Below, piece after piece: positions 28,117 to 36,147 of a stretch of 64,000 nucleotides of DNA; positions within the stretch are counted from its first letter, which is position 1, and every line of letters begins with the position of its first letter. Under the pieces are notes generated by a model. That model searched no databases and was not told where the DNA came from. It saw nothing but the letters and a program-made list of their open reading frames with translations. Position numbers and translations under genes: made by a program. The DNA is from an uncultured Zoogloea sp. (GTDB lineage Bacteria; Pseudomonadota; Gammaproteobacteria; Burkholderiales; Rhodocyclaceae): contig CALBTT010000034.1 in assembly GCA_937967645.1 (NCBI GenBank), positions 29,758 through 93,757 of the forward strand, given 5' to 3'.

Positions 28117-29233
28117 GGCCAAGCCCGGCCGTTCGGCCCCCGAGTCGGGGCGCCCTGGCGCCTCGGCCTCCCGTGGTGGTCGCCAGGGGCGGGGCCGACA
28201 GCAGGAGGCGGACGGCAACCGCCCCGAGCGTCCCGCCAGAGGGGGCGAGGAGGGGCGTCAGCCGCGCAGCAATGCGTCGGCCATCGGCCTGTCAGACCTG
28301 CGCGGTGGCAAGGGCGGCTGGCGTACGCGCAAGCCCCAGGGCATCGTCGGGCCGGATGGCGGTTATCCGCTGGCCAGCAGTGAACTCCTGCCTCCCGCCG
28401 AAGGCGAGCGCCCTCGCAGACCGTCGGATGCGACCTATACCGAGCCGCAGCGCCTGCATAAGGTGCTGGCGGCGGCAGGCATCGGTTCCCGTCGTGAGAT
28501 CGAGGAATGGATCGTCGCCGGCCGGATCTCGGTCAATGGCGAGCCTGCCGATGTGGGGCAGAAGGTCGGGCCGGGTGATCGCGTGCGGGTCAATGGCAAG
28601 CTCATGCCCATCCGTTTCGCGCCGCGCATCCCGCGGGTGATCCTCTATCACAAGCCCGAAGGTGAAATCGTGTCCCGGGACGATCCGGACGGCCGTCCCA
28701 CCGTGTTCGACCGGCTGCCCAATCTCCGCAAGGGCCGCTGGATCGCAGTCGGCCGGCTGGACTTCAACACGTCCGGCCTGCTGCTCTTTGTGAACGACGG
28801 TGACCTGGCCAACAAGCTGATGCATCCCCGGTACGAGCTCGATCGGGAGTACGCGGTGCGCATCCTCGGTCAGCTCGACGAGGCGCAGCGCGAGGCCTTG
28901 CTCAAGGGCATCGAGCTGGAGGATGGTCCGGCGCGTTTCAACACCCTGCTGGACGCGGGTGGCGAAGGGGCGAACCACTGGTATCGGGTGACTCTGTCCG
29001 AAGGGCGTAACCGCGAAGTGCGGCGCATGTTCGAGGCGCTGGGCCTTACCGTCAGTCGCCTGATGCGCGTCCGCTACGGGCCGGTGGTCCTTCCGTCGCG
29101 CCTGAAGCGGGGCATGTGGGAGGATATGCCGGTGGAGCAGGTGTGTTCCCTCGCGGGGCTTCCCAAGCCGGATGTGCAGGGCGGCAAGCCCAAGCGACCG
29201 GCCCGTCAGCCACGTCGCCAGCCCGGATTCTAA
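28079..29233 (+). CDS. rluB: 23S rRNA pseudouridine synthase RluB
   Basis: Pseudouridine synthase of 384 residues modifying 23S rRNA near position 2605 (E. coli numbering, family knowledge). A basic, low-complexity N-terminal extension of about 115 residues precedes an S4 RNA-binding domain (QRLHKVLAAAGIGSRREIEE) and the catalytic domain with Asp in VGRLDFNTSGLLLF. A basic tail ends the protein (GGKPKRPARQPRRQPGF). It starts at TTG 28079: AAGGA lies 9 nt before it, inside scpB, and MSTSQKPKNRPFK reads as a natural N-terminus. Co-transcribed with scpA-scpB. Confidence 0.95.
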   Translation: MSTSQKPKNRPFKAKPGRSAPESGRPGASASRGGRQGRGRQQEADGNRPERPARGGEEGRQPRSNASAIGLSDLRGGKGGWRTRKPQGIVGPDGGYPLASSELLPPAEGERPRRPSDATYTEPQRLHKVLAAAGIGSRREIEEWIVAGRISVNGEPADVGQKVGPGDRVRVNGKLMPIRFAPRIPRVILYHKPEGEIVSRDDPDGRPTVFDRLPNLRKGRWIAVGRLDFNTSGLLLFVNDGDLANKLMHPRYELDREYAVRILGQLDEAQREALLKGIELEDGPARFNTLLDAGGEGANHWYRVTLSEGRNREVRRMFEALGLTVSRLMRVRYGPVVLPSRLKRGMWEDMPVEQVCSLAGLPKPDVQGGKPKRPARQPRRQPGF

Positions 29234-29254
29234 GGGGTTTGTGTTATAGGCAAA

Positions 29255-29283
29255 TTGCGCCCGCCTCGGCGGGCTGCTATAAT
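29255..29283 (+). promoter_or_regulatory. Sigma-70 promoter of the rimP-nusA-infB operon
   Basis: TTGCGC (29255-29260), exactly 17 nt, then consensus TATAAT (29278-29283). A GC-rich hairpin (GCCCGC/GCGGGC, 29258-29273) lies within the spacer region and could also end rluB transcripts. Transcription would start near 29290. Confidence 0.8.
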
Positions 29284-29295
29284 CAGCGTGTTTTA

Positions 29296-29398
29296 TCGGT
29301 TCCGAGAGCAAGCTGCGCGGTTTAAAAGCCGTGTGGTCCGCTGGAACCGACATCCGGTCGAATTAAACAGGGATGGGCGTTTCGCCCATTTTTCATTT
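29296..29398 (+). promoter_or_regulatory. rimP leader RNA with intrinsic terminator
   Basis: The 5' leader contains an 8-bp closing stem (29296-29303 with 29343-29350) around a structured region, then a compact terminator-like hairpin: stem 29373-29379/29383-29389 followed by TTTTCATTT. The hairpin ends 27 nt before the rimP ATG. This has the layout of an attenuator, or of a ~105-nt small RNA, ahead of an operon that encodes NusA. Confidence 0.6.
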
Positions 29399-29425
29399 GT
29401 GGGCTAGGAATTTGCAGGGTAGTCA

Positions 29426-29854
29426 ATGGATTTGCTGAAACTGATCGAGCAGACTGCGGAAGGCCTCGGGTATGAACTCGTGGATTTCGAAACTTCGCCC
29501 CGTGGGCGGCTGATGCGGATCTTTATCGATTCGCCTGATGGCATCACGGTAGACGACTGCGCAACGGTCAGTAACCAGCTGACGCGGATCTTCGAGGTTG
29601 AGAATGTCGACTACGACCGCCTCGAGGTGTCTTCGCCTGGTCTCGATCGGCCGCTCAAGAAGCCTGCTGATTTCGAGCGCTTTGCTGGTCAGGATATCCA
29701 GGTCCGCCTTCGCATGCCGATCGCCAATCAGCGCAATTTTGCCGGGGTCCTGCAAGGTCTGAAGGAAGGCATGGTGACCCTGGAGACGGAAAAGGGATCG
29801 ATGGAGATCCCGTTTGAAGAAATCGAGAAGGCCCGCCTGGTTCCCAGGTTTTAA
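29426..29854 (+). CDS. rimP: Ribosome maturation factor RimP
   Basis: RimP (142 residues) assists 30S subunit maturation. N-terminal domain: GYELVDFETSPRGRLMRIFID; central ITVDDCATVSNQLTRIFE and the hallmark YDRLEVSSPGLDRPLKK; C-terminal SH3-like domain ending IEKARLVPRF. First gene of the rimP-nusA-infB-rbfA set, 21 nt before nusA, with a promoter and terminator-bearing leader upstream. Confidence 0.97.
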   Translation: MDLLKLIEQTAEGLGYELVDFETSPRGRLMRIFIDSPDGITVDDCATVSNQLTRIFEVENVDYDRLEVSSPGLDRPLKKPADFERFAGQDIQVRLRMPIANQRNFAGVLQGLKEGMVTLETEKGSMEIPFEEIEKARLVPRF

Positions 29855-29875
29855 GGGATTTGGAGGTTTGCAGGT

Positions 29876-31348
29876 ATGAGCCGCGAAATTTTGCTGTTGG
29901 TCGACGCCCTGGCCCGCGAGAAGAACGTTTCGAAGGATATCGTTTTCTCGGCGCTGGAGTCCGCCCTGGCCCAGGCCACCAAGAAGCGCATCAATGATGA
30001 AGCCGATGTGCGTGTATCCATCGACCGGGAAACCGGCGATTACGAGTCCTTCCGTCGTTGGCAGGTGCTGCCCGACGAGGATGTCGAGAACGATGAAGCC
30101 CAGATGGGCCTGATCGATGCCCGTGAGGAGTACCCCGAGATCCAGGTCGGCGATTTCGTCGAAGAAGGTCTCGAGCCGATCGACTTCGGCCGCATTGGCG
30201 CCCAGGCCGCCAAGCAGGTGATCCTGCAGAAGGTGCGCGACGCTGAGCGTGAGCAGATCCTCAACGACTTCCTTGATCGCAAGGAGTTCATCATCTCCGG
30301 CAGCATCAAGCGCATGGAGCGGGGCAATGCCATCATCGAGGTCGGCCGTCTGGAGGCCGTGCTGCCCCGCGATCAGATGATCCCCAAGGAAAATCTGCGC
30401 GTCGGCGATCGGGTCAAAGCCTACCTGCTGCGCATCGACCGGGGTGCCCGTGGTCCGCAGTTGGTGCTGTCCCGGACCGCGCCCGAGTTCGTGATGCGCC
30501 TGTTCGAGCTTGAAGTGCCCGAGATCGACGACGGCCTGCTGGAGATCAAGGCCTGCGCCCGTGATCCCGGCCTGCGCGCCAAGATCGGCGTCAAGTCGAA
30601 CGATCCGCGTATCGATCCGATCGGCACCTGCGTCGGCTTGCGGGGTTCCCGCGTGACGGCGGTGCGCAACGAGATCGGTGGCGAGAACATCGACATCGTG
30701 CTGTGGTCGCCGGAGCCCGCGCAGTTCGTGATTGGCGCCCTGCAGCCTGCCGAAGTGTCCTCGATCGTTGTTGACGAGGAAGCGCACGCGATGGACGTGG
30801 TGGTCGACGAGAACAACCTCGCCATCGCCATCGGCCGCAACGGGCAGAACGTGAAACTGGCTTCCGAGCTGACCGGCTGGTCTATCAACCTGATGACCGA
30901 AGCCGAGTCGGAGCGCAAGTCCGAGGCCGAGCACAGCAGCGTCCGTCAGCTCTTCATCGAGAAGCTGGATGTGGACGAGGAAGTGGCCGACATCCTGATC
31001 GACGAGGGTTTCTCGTCCCTCGAGGAGATCGCCTACGTGCCCCTGGCCGAAATGCTGGAAATCGAATCCTTCGACGAAGAAACGGTGAACGAGCTGCGCA
31101 ACCGCGCCCGCAACGTGCTCCTTACCGAAGCCATCGTGACTGAAGAGCAACTGGAAACCGTCGCCGAGGACCTGCTGGACCTCGAAGGCATGGACAAGCC
31201 CCTGGCCGCCAAGCTGGCGCAGGGTGGCGTGCATTCCCGCGACGAACTGGCTGATCTTGCAGTTGATGAACTGATGGAAATGTCGGGGCTGGACGAAGTG
31301 CGGGCCAAGAATCTGATTACCAAGGCGCGCGCGCACTGGTTCGAGTAA
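29876..31348 (+). CDS. nusA: Transcription termination/antitermination factor NusA
   Basis: RNA-polymerase-associated elongation factor of 490 residues. The N-terminal RNAP-binding domain starts REILLLVDALAREKNVS; the S1 domain follows (GSIKRMERGNAIIEVGRLEAVLPRDQMIP), then KH1/KH2 (GVKSNDPRIDPIGTCVGLRGSR and IAIGRNGQNVKLASELTGW) and two C-terminal acidic repeats (about 360-490), as in E. coli NusA. SD GGAGG lies 10 nt upstream. NusA can bind its own leader in some bacteria; the terminator ahead of rimP makes feedback plausible here. Confidence 0.98.
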   Translation: MSREILLLVDALAREKNVSKDIVFSALESALAQATKKRINDEADVRVSIDRETGDYESFRRWQVLPDEDVENDEAQMGLIDAREEYPEIQVGDFVEEGLEPIDFGRIGAQAAKQVILQKVRDAEREQILNDFLDRKEFIISGSIKRMERGNAIIEVGRLEAVLPRDQMIPKENLRVGDRVKAYLLRIDRGARGPQLVLSRTAPEFVMRLFELEVPEIDDGLLEIKACARDPGLRAKIGVKSNDPRIDPIGTCVGLRGSRVTAVRNEIGGENIDIVLWSPEPAQFVIGALQPAEVSSIVVDEEAHAMDVVVDENNLAIAIGRNGQNVKLASELTGWSINLMTEAESERKSEAEHSSVRQLFIEKLDVDEEVADILIDEGFSSLEEIAYVPLAEMLEIESFDEETVNELRNRARNVLLTEAIVTEEQLETVAEDLLDLEGMDKPLAAKLAQGGVHSRDELADLAVDELMEMSGLDEVRAKNLITKARAHWFE

Positions 31349-31364
31349 TACCCGGAGGTTCAAT

Positions 31365-34211
31365 ATGGGACAGACAACCGTTACACAATTTGCCGGCGAA
31401 CTTAGAATGCCGGCCTCCGTGTTGCTCGAGCAGTTGCAAAAGGCTGGCGTAGACAAGGCACGGGAAACCGATCTGCTCTCCGAGCAGGACAAGACTCGCC
31501 TGCTGGATTTCCTGCGGCGTGCGCACGGCGACACCGCTGCCAAGTCCAAGATCACCCTGACGCGCAAGCAGACCAGTGAGATCAAGGCAACCGACTCCAC
31601 CGGCCGTGCCCGCACGGTTCAGGTGGAAGTCCGCAAGAAGCGCGTCTTCGTCAAGCGTGACGACGCGCTGGTGCCTGAGTCCGCGGTATCCGCTGCCGAT
31701 GCGGCAGAGCCGGTTGTCGCGTCCGAGGCGGAGTTCGAGGCTGTGGCCGTCGACGCGCCCGAGATCGTCGAGGCGCCGGTCGTCGTGGAAGCCGCGCCGG
31801 TGGTCGAGGCCGCTCCCGAGCCGGAGCCTGAGCCTGAACCTGCCCCCGCGCCGGAACCTGAGCCCGTTCCCGAGCCCGAACCCGTTGTTGAAGCTGCTCC
31901 GGAACCTGTCGTCGAGCCCGAGCCGGCCCCTGCGCCCGCACCGACTCCAGTGGTGGAGGCTGCCGCACCGAAGGTCGAGCAGCGTCCTGCCACGCCGGTA
32001 CGCCGCGTTGTCACCGGGTCCATCCTGTCGGCCGAAGAAAAGGCCAGCCGGGAGCGTGAGGCCCAGCGTGCCGCTGAGCTCCAGGCGCGTCAGATCGCTG
32101 ACCTGAAGGAAAAGCAGGAGCGTGAGGCGCGTGCCCGTGCGGCCATGCTGCAGCGCGCCGAGGACGAGAAGGCTCGCCTGGCTGCTGCCGAGAAGGCCAA
32201 GACCGAAAGCGAGGCAGCGCCCAAGAGCGGCACGCTGCACAAGCCGGCCAAAACCGAAGACAAGAACGTCCGCAAGGATGTCAAGAAGGCCGTCGCCAAA
32301 GATGCGCCGGGCGACTCCAAGCGTCGCGGCGGTGGTCTGAAGACCCGTGGCGACACGACGGGTGGCGCAGCCGGCTGGCGAGGCGGTGGCCGCAGTGGCG
32401 GTCGCGGTGGTCGTCACCAGGATTCCCCCTCCTTCGTGGCGCCGACGGAGCCGATCGTGCGTGAAGTGCACGTGCCGGAAACCATCTCCGTCGCCGACCT
32501 GGCTCACAAGATGGCCGTCAAGGCCACCGAAGTGATCAAGGCGCTGATGAAGATGGGCTCGATGGTCACCATCAACCAGGTGCTGGACCAGGATACGGCC
32601 ATGATTCTGGTCGAGGAGATGGGCCACAAGGCCGTCGCCGCAAAACTCGACGATCCGGATGCCTTCCTGGAGGACAACGTCGAGCACAAGGACTTTGCCC
32701 TCGAGCCGCGTGCTCCGGTCGTCACCGTCATGGGTCACGTGGACCACGGCAAGACCTCGCTGCTGGACTACATCCGTCGTGCCAAAGTGGCAGCGGGCGA
32801 AGCGGGTGGTATCACCCAGCACATCGGCGCCTACCACGTGGAAACGGATCGCGGCATGATCACCTTCCTGGATACCCCGGGTCACGAGGCCTTCACGGCC
32901 ATGCGTGCCCGTGGCGCCAAGGCCACCGACCTGGTGGTGCTGGTGGTGGCGGCGGACGACGGCGTGATGCCCCAGACCAAGGAAGCCATCCACCACGCGA
33001 AGGCGGCCGAAGTGCCCCTGATCGTGGCGGTCAACAAGATCGACAAGCCGGGTGCCAACCCCGAGCGTGTCCGTCAGGAGCTGATTGCCGAGGGCGTGGT
33101 GCCGGAAGCCTACGGTGGCGACACGATGTTCGTGGAAGTGTCCGCCAAGGCGGGTACGGGTATCGATGCGCTGCTGGAATCCATCCTTCTGCAGGCGGAA
33201 GTGCTGGAGCTCAAGGCGCCCCGCGAGTCCATGGCCAAGGGCCTGATCATCGAAGCGCGTCTGGACAAGGGCCGTGGCCCGGTGGCCACGCTGCTGGTGC
33301 AGAGCGGTACTCTGCGTCGCGGTGACGTGATCCTGGCCGGTGCGACCTTCGGCCGTGTCCGCGCCATGCTCGACGAGAATGGCAAGCCGATCGACGAAGC
33401 CGGTCCGTCCATCCCCGTCGAGATCCTTGGCCTCTCCGAGGTTCCGGGGGCGGGTGACGAGGTCGTGGCCCTCGCCGACGAACGCAAGGCCCGCGAAATC
33501 GCCCTGTTCCGTCAGGGCAAGTTCCGCGACGTCAAGCTGGCCAAGCAGCAGGCCGCCAAGCTGGAGAGCATGTTCGAACAGATGGGCGAGGGCGAGGTCA
33601 AGACCCTGCCGCTGATCATCAAGGCCGACGTGCAGGGTTCCCAGGAAGCGCTGGCCCACTCGCTGGTCAAGCTGTCCAACGACGAAGTGCGTGTGCAGGT
33701 CATCCACGGCGGCGTGGGTGCCATCAGCGAGTCCGACGTCAACCTGGCCCAGGCCTCCGGTGCGGTGGTGATCGGCTTCAACATCCGTGCCGATGCCAAT
33801 GCCCGCAAGCTGGCCGAGAACTTCGGCGTGGATCTGCGCTACTACAACATCATCTACGACGCCGTGGATGAGGTTAAGAGCGCGCTGTCCGGCATGCTGG
33901 CCCCCGAGAAGCGGGAGCAGGTCCTGGGTCTGGTCGAAGTCCGTCAGGTCTTCACCATCTCCAAGGTCGGCACCATCGCGGGTTGCTACGTGCTCGAAGG
34001 CCTGGTCAAGCGCAACGGGCTGGTTCGCGTGCTGCGCAACCACGTGGTCATCCACAGTGGCGAGCTCGAGTCCCTCAAGCGCTTCAAGGACGACGTCAAG
34101 GAAGTCAAGTTCGGCTACGAGTGCGGTCTGCAAGTCCGGAATTTCAATGACCTGCAAGAGGGCGATCAGCTCGAGGTCTACGAAATCCAGGAAGTGGCAC
34201 GGACCCTGTAA
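31365..34211 (+). CDS. infB: Translation initiation factor IF-2
   Basis: GTPase of 948 residues that brings fMet-tRNA to the 30S subunit. N-terminal IF2_N domain (TTVTQFAGELRMPASVLLEQL), then a long linker with a Pro/Glu/Ala-rich stretch (residues about 145-205) and a charged coiled region (about 225-270), a second IF2_N (VADLAHKMAVKATEVIKAL), the GTPase domain with G1 GHVDHGKTS, G3 DTPGH and G4 NKID, and C-terminal beta-barrel domains ending YEIQEVARTL. SD GGAGG. Shorter isoforms from internal starts, known for E. coli infB, were not assessed. Confidence 0.98.
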   Translation: MGQTTVTQFAGELRMPASVLLEQLQKAGVDKARETDLLSEQDKTRLLDFLRRAHGDTAAKSKITLTRKQTSEIKATDSTGRARTVQVEVRKKRVFVKRDDALVPESAVSAADAAEPVVASEAEFEAVAVDAPEIVEAPVVVEAAPVVEAAPEPEPEPEPAPAPEPEPVPEPEPVVEAAPEPVVEPEPAPAPAPTPVVEAAAPKVEQRPATPVRRVVTGSILSAEEKASREREAQRAAELQARQIADLKEKQEREARARAAMLQRAEDEKARLAAAEKAKTESEAAPKSGTLHKPAKTEDKNVRKDVKKAVAKDAPGDSKRRGGGLKTRGDTTGGAAGWRGGGRSGGRGGRHQDSPSFVAPTEPIVREVHVPETISVADLAHKMAVKATEVIKALMKMGSMVTINQVLDQDTAMILVEEMGHKAVAAKLDDPDAFLEDNVEHKDFALEPRAPVVTVMGHVDHGKTSLLDYIRRAKVAAGEAGGITQHIGAYHVETDRGMITFLDTPGHEAFTAMRARGAKATDLVVLVVAADDGVMPQTKEAIHHAKAAEVPLIVAVNKIDKPGANPERVRQELIAEGVVPEAYGGDTMFVEVSAKAGTGIDALLESILLQAEVLELKAPRESMAKGLIIEARLDKGRGPVATLLVQSGTLRRGDVILAGATFGRVRAMLDENGKPIDEAGPSIPVEILGLSEVPGAGDEVVALADERKAREIALFRQGKFRDVKLAKQQAAKLESMFEQMGEGEVKTLPLIIKADVQGSQEALAHSLVKLSNDEVRVQVIHGGVGAISESDVNLAQASGAVVIGFNIRADANARKLAENFGVDLRYYNIIYDAVDEVKSALSGMLAPEKREQVLGLVEVRQVFTISKVGTIAGCYVLEGLVKRNGLVRVLRNHVVIHSGELESLKRFKDDVKEVKFGYECGLQVRNFNDLQEGDQLEVYEIQEVARTL

Positions 34212-34214
34212 GCC

Positions 34215-34637
34215 ATGCCCAAGGAGTTTTCACGAGGACAGCGCGTGGCGGAGCAGATCCGCCGCGAACTGGCCGAGCTCATCCGCCTGGAAGTGAAGGA
34301 TCCCCGCGTCGGCTTCATCACCCTGACCGACGTGGAGATCACGCCGGACTACGCCCACGCCAAGGTCTACTTCACGTCCATGACGGGCTCCGAGGGTCTC
34401 GACGAGATCCTCAAGGGCCTGCGCCGGGCCAGCAGCTTCCTGCGCCGTGAGCTGGGGCGCCGGGTGCGCATCCACACCTTGCCCGAGCTGCATTTCCATT
34501 ACGATCCCTCGGTCGAGACCGGCAACCGCATCTCCGCGTTGATCGACAAGGCCCTCGAGTCTGATCGGCTGATCGCCGATGAGGCAGGTGGCAAGTCGGA
34601 CGACGAAGAGGGCGGAACGCCTTCGGCCGATCGCTGA
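34215..34637 (+). CDS. rbfA: Ribosome-binding factor A
   Basis: RbfA (140 residues) helps 30S maturation and cold adaptation. The KH-like core is RVAEQIRRELAELIRLEVKDPRVGFITLTDVEITPDYAHAK split over the first 50 residues, then LRRELGRRVRIHTLPELHFHYD. The acidic tail (DDEEGGTPSADR) is variable in the family. It begins 4 nt after infB and is followed by an intrinsic terminator. Confidence 0.97.
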   Translation: MPKEFSRGQRVAEQIRRELAELIRLEVKDPRVGFITLTDVEITPDYAHAKVYFTSMTGSEGLDEILKGLRRASSFLRRELGRRVRIHTLPELHFHYDPSVETGNRISALIDKALESDRLIADEAGGKSDDEEGGTPSADR

Positions 34638-34682
34638 GCCGCGAGGCAGCGCAATCGCGCTGTCTGCGGTCCGGCTTTTTTG
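34637..34682 (+). terminator. Intrinsic terminator between rbfA and truB
   Basis: A long imperfect hairpin closed by AGCCG (34637-34641)/CGGCT (34672-34676) ends in a run of six T (34676-34681). It lies inside a gene set usually read as one operon, so truB would depend on read-through. Confidence 0.7.
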
Positions 34683-34693
34683 AAAGCATTCCG

Positions 34694-35617
34694 TTGTCCC
34701 GAACTCCCCAGCGCCGTACGCCGCGACGCGTTGTTGACGGCGTTCTGTTCCTCGACAAACCCACTGGTCTGAGCTCCAACAACGCCCTGCAAAAGGCGCG
34801 CTGGTTGCTCAAGGCGGCCAAGGGGGGGCATACGGGGACGCTCGACCCGCTGGCCAGTGGTCTGTTGCCGCTGACCTTCGGGGAGGCGACCAAGTTCTCT
34901 CAGACGCTGCTCGACGCCGACAAGACCTATGAGGCGACGATCCTCCTCGGGGTTGCGACCACCACCGCCGATGCCGAAGGCGAAGTGCTGGAGACGCACC
35001 CGGTTGAGGCTGCCGATGCGGATGTCGAAGCTGCGCTGTGCCGGCTGAGAGGCGAGATCGAGCAGGTCCCGCCCATGTACTCGGCCCTCAAGCATCATGG
35101 CAAGGCCTTGTATGAGTACGCCCGTGCTGGCATCGACATCCCCCGCGAGCCGCGGCGGGTGACGATCCACCGCTTCGAGGTGCTGAGCCGGGAGGGCGAC
35201 AGCCTGAAGGTGCGGGTGGCCTGCAGCAAGGGTACCTATGTGCGGACCCTGGCCTCCGACCTTGGGGCAATGCTGGGCTGTGGCGCCCATCTCACGGCGC
35301 TGCGGCGCACCCGCATCGGCCCGTTCGAGCTGGACGGCAGCATCACCCTGGCTGATTTCGAGGCCATGGCCGATGATGCCAGGGAAGGCGTGCTGGCGCC
35401 CGTGGATGCGCTCCTGGTGCATCTGCCGGTGCTGGCCCTCGATGCGGAGCAGACGCGGATTCTGACCCATGGTCAGGCCGTGCGCGATTGCGCCGGTGAA
35501 GCCGGCCTGCATCGCGTTTATCATGAGGGACGATTCCTGGGGGTCGGCAGCATCGACACCTCCGGGGTCCTCTCTCCCCACCGGCTCGTCGCGACGGGCC
35601 TTAATGAAATGTCTTGA
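34694..35617 (+). CDS. truB: tRNA pseudouridine(55) synthase TruB
   Basis: Makes pseudouridine 55 in the T-loop of tRNAs. 307 residues: VVDGVLFLDKPTGLSSNNAL, then the catalytic Asp in KGGHTGTLDPLASGLLPL, then GEIEQVPPMYSALKHHGK and the RNA-binding CSKGTYVRTLASDLG. The TTG at 34694 is the only reasonable start before the conserved core; the SD is weak. A terminator stands immediately upstream, and the rpsO -35 box overlaps the truB stop. Confidence 0.96.
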   Translation: MSRTPQRRTPRRVVDGVLFLDKPTGLSSNNALQKARWLLKAAKGGHTGTLDPLASGLLPLTFGEATKFSQTLLDADKTYEATILLGVATTTADAEGEVLETHPVEAADADVEAALCRLRGEIEQVPPMYSALKHHGKALYEYARAGIDIPREPRRVTIHRFEVLSREGDSLKVRVACSKGTYVRTLASDLGAMLGCGAHLTALRRTRIGPFELDGSITLADFEAMADDAREGVLAPVDALLVHLPVLALDAEQTRILTHGQAVRDCAGEAGLHRVYHEGRFLGVGSIDTSGVLSPHRLVATGLNEMS

Positions 35618-35643
35618 GTGTTTGCGTCCCGATTGGCTATAAT
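35614..35643 (+). promoter_or_regulatory. Sigma-70 promoter of rpsO
   Basis: TTGAGT (35614-35619), an 18-nt spacer and consensus TATAAT (35638-35643). The -35 overlaps the truB stop codon. The leader to the rpsO ATG would be about 33 nt. Confidence 0.75.
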
Positions 35644-35682
35644 CGCGCGCTTCGCAAGGCTAAATCCTAACCGAGTTTATAA

Positions 35683-35952
35683 ATGGCAATCTCCACTGAA
35701 CAAAAAGCGCAAATCGTTGGCGACTACCAGCGCGCCAAGGGCGATACCGGTTCCCCGGAAGTGCAAGTCGCTCTGCTCACCGCCCGCATCAACGATCTGA
35801 CCGGCCACTTCAAGGTTAACGTCAAGGATCACCACTCCCGTCGCGGTCTGCTGATGATGGTGAGCCAGCGTCGCAAGCTCCTCGACTACCTGAAGCGCAA
35901 GAACGTCGACAGCTACCGTGAGCTGATCGGTCGTCTCGGCCTGCGCAAGTAA
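35683..35952 (+). CDS. rpsO: 30S ribosomal protein S15
   Basis: S15 (89 residues), which binds 16S rRNA helices 20-22 early in 30S assembly. Seen: KGDTGSPEVQVALLTARIN, HSRRGLLMMVSQRRKLLDYL and the terminal IGRLGLRK, all diagnostic. It has its own consensus promoter and precedes pnp, the arrangement known from E. coli, where S15 also represses its own translation; a matching leader pseudoknot was not demonstrated here. Confidence 0.98.
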   Translation: MAISTEQKAQIVGDYQRAKGDTGSPEVQVALLTARINDLTGHFKVNVKDHHSRRGLLMMVSQRRKLLDYLKRKNVDSYRELIGRLGLRK

Positions 35953-36021
35953 GCGGATAGATCGCTACGTTACCGAACGTGACAGCCCCGTCATTTTTGG
36001 CACGGGTCTGATCATGGGCAC

Positions 36022-36053
36022 AGCCGGTGTAAGTCCGTGTGACTACGCCGGCT
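36022..36053 (+). promoter_or_regulatory. pnp leader hairpin
   Basis: A 10-bp stem (36022-36031 with 36044-36053, one G-U pair) and 12-nt loop lie in the 195-nt rpsO-pnp gap, followed by TTGTC. In E. coli the pnp leader forms a stem cut by RNase III for autoregulation; this hairpin is in a comparable position, but equivalence is inference. A weak rpsO terminator is the alternative. Confidence 0.5.
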
Positions 36054-36147
36054 TTGTCACATCTGTGCGCCAGGAAAACAGGCGCTTTACCTCGGCTTTT
36101 ATTACGGTTGTGGTTTGCCGTCAGCCGATTGAATGAAAGGACATCCT

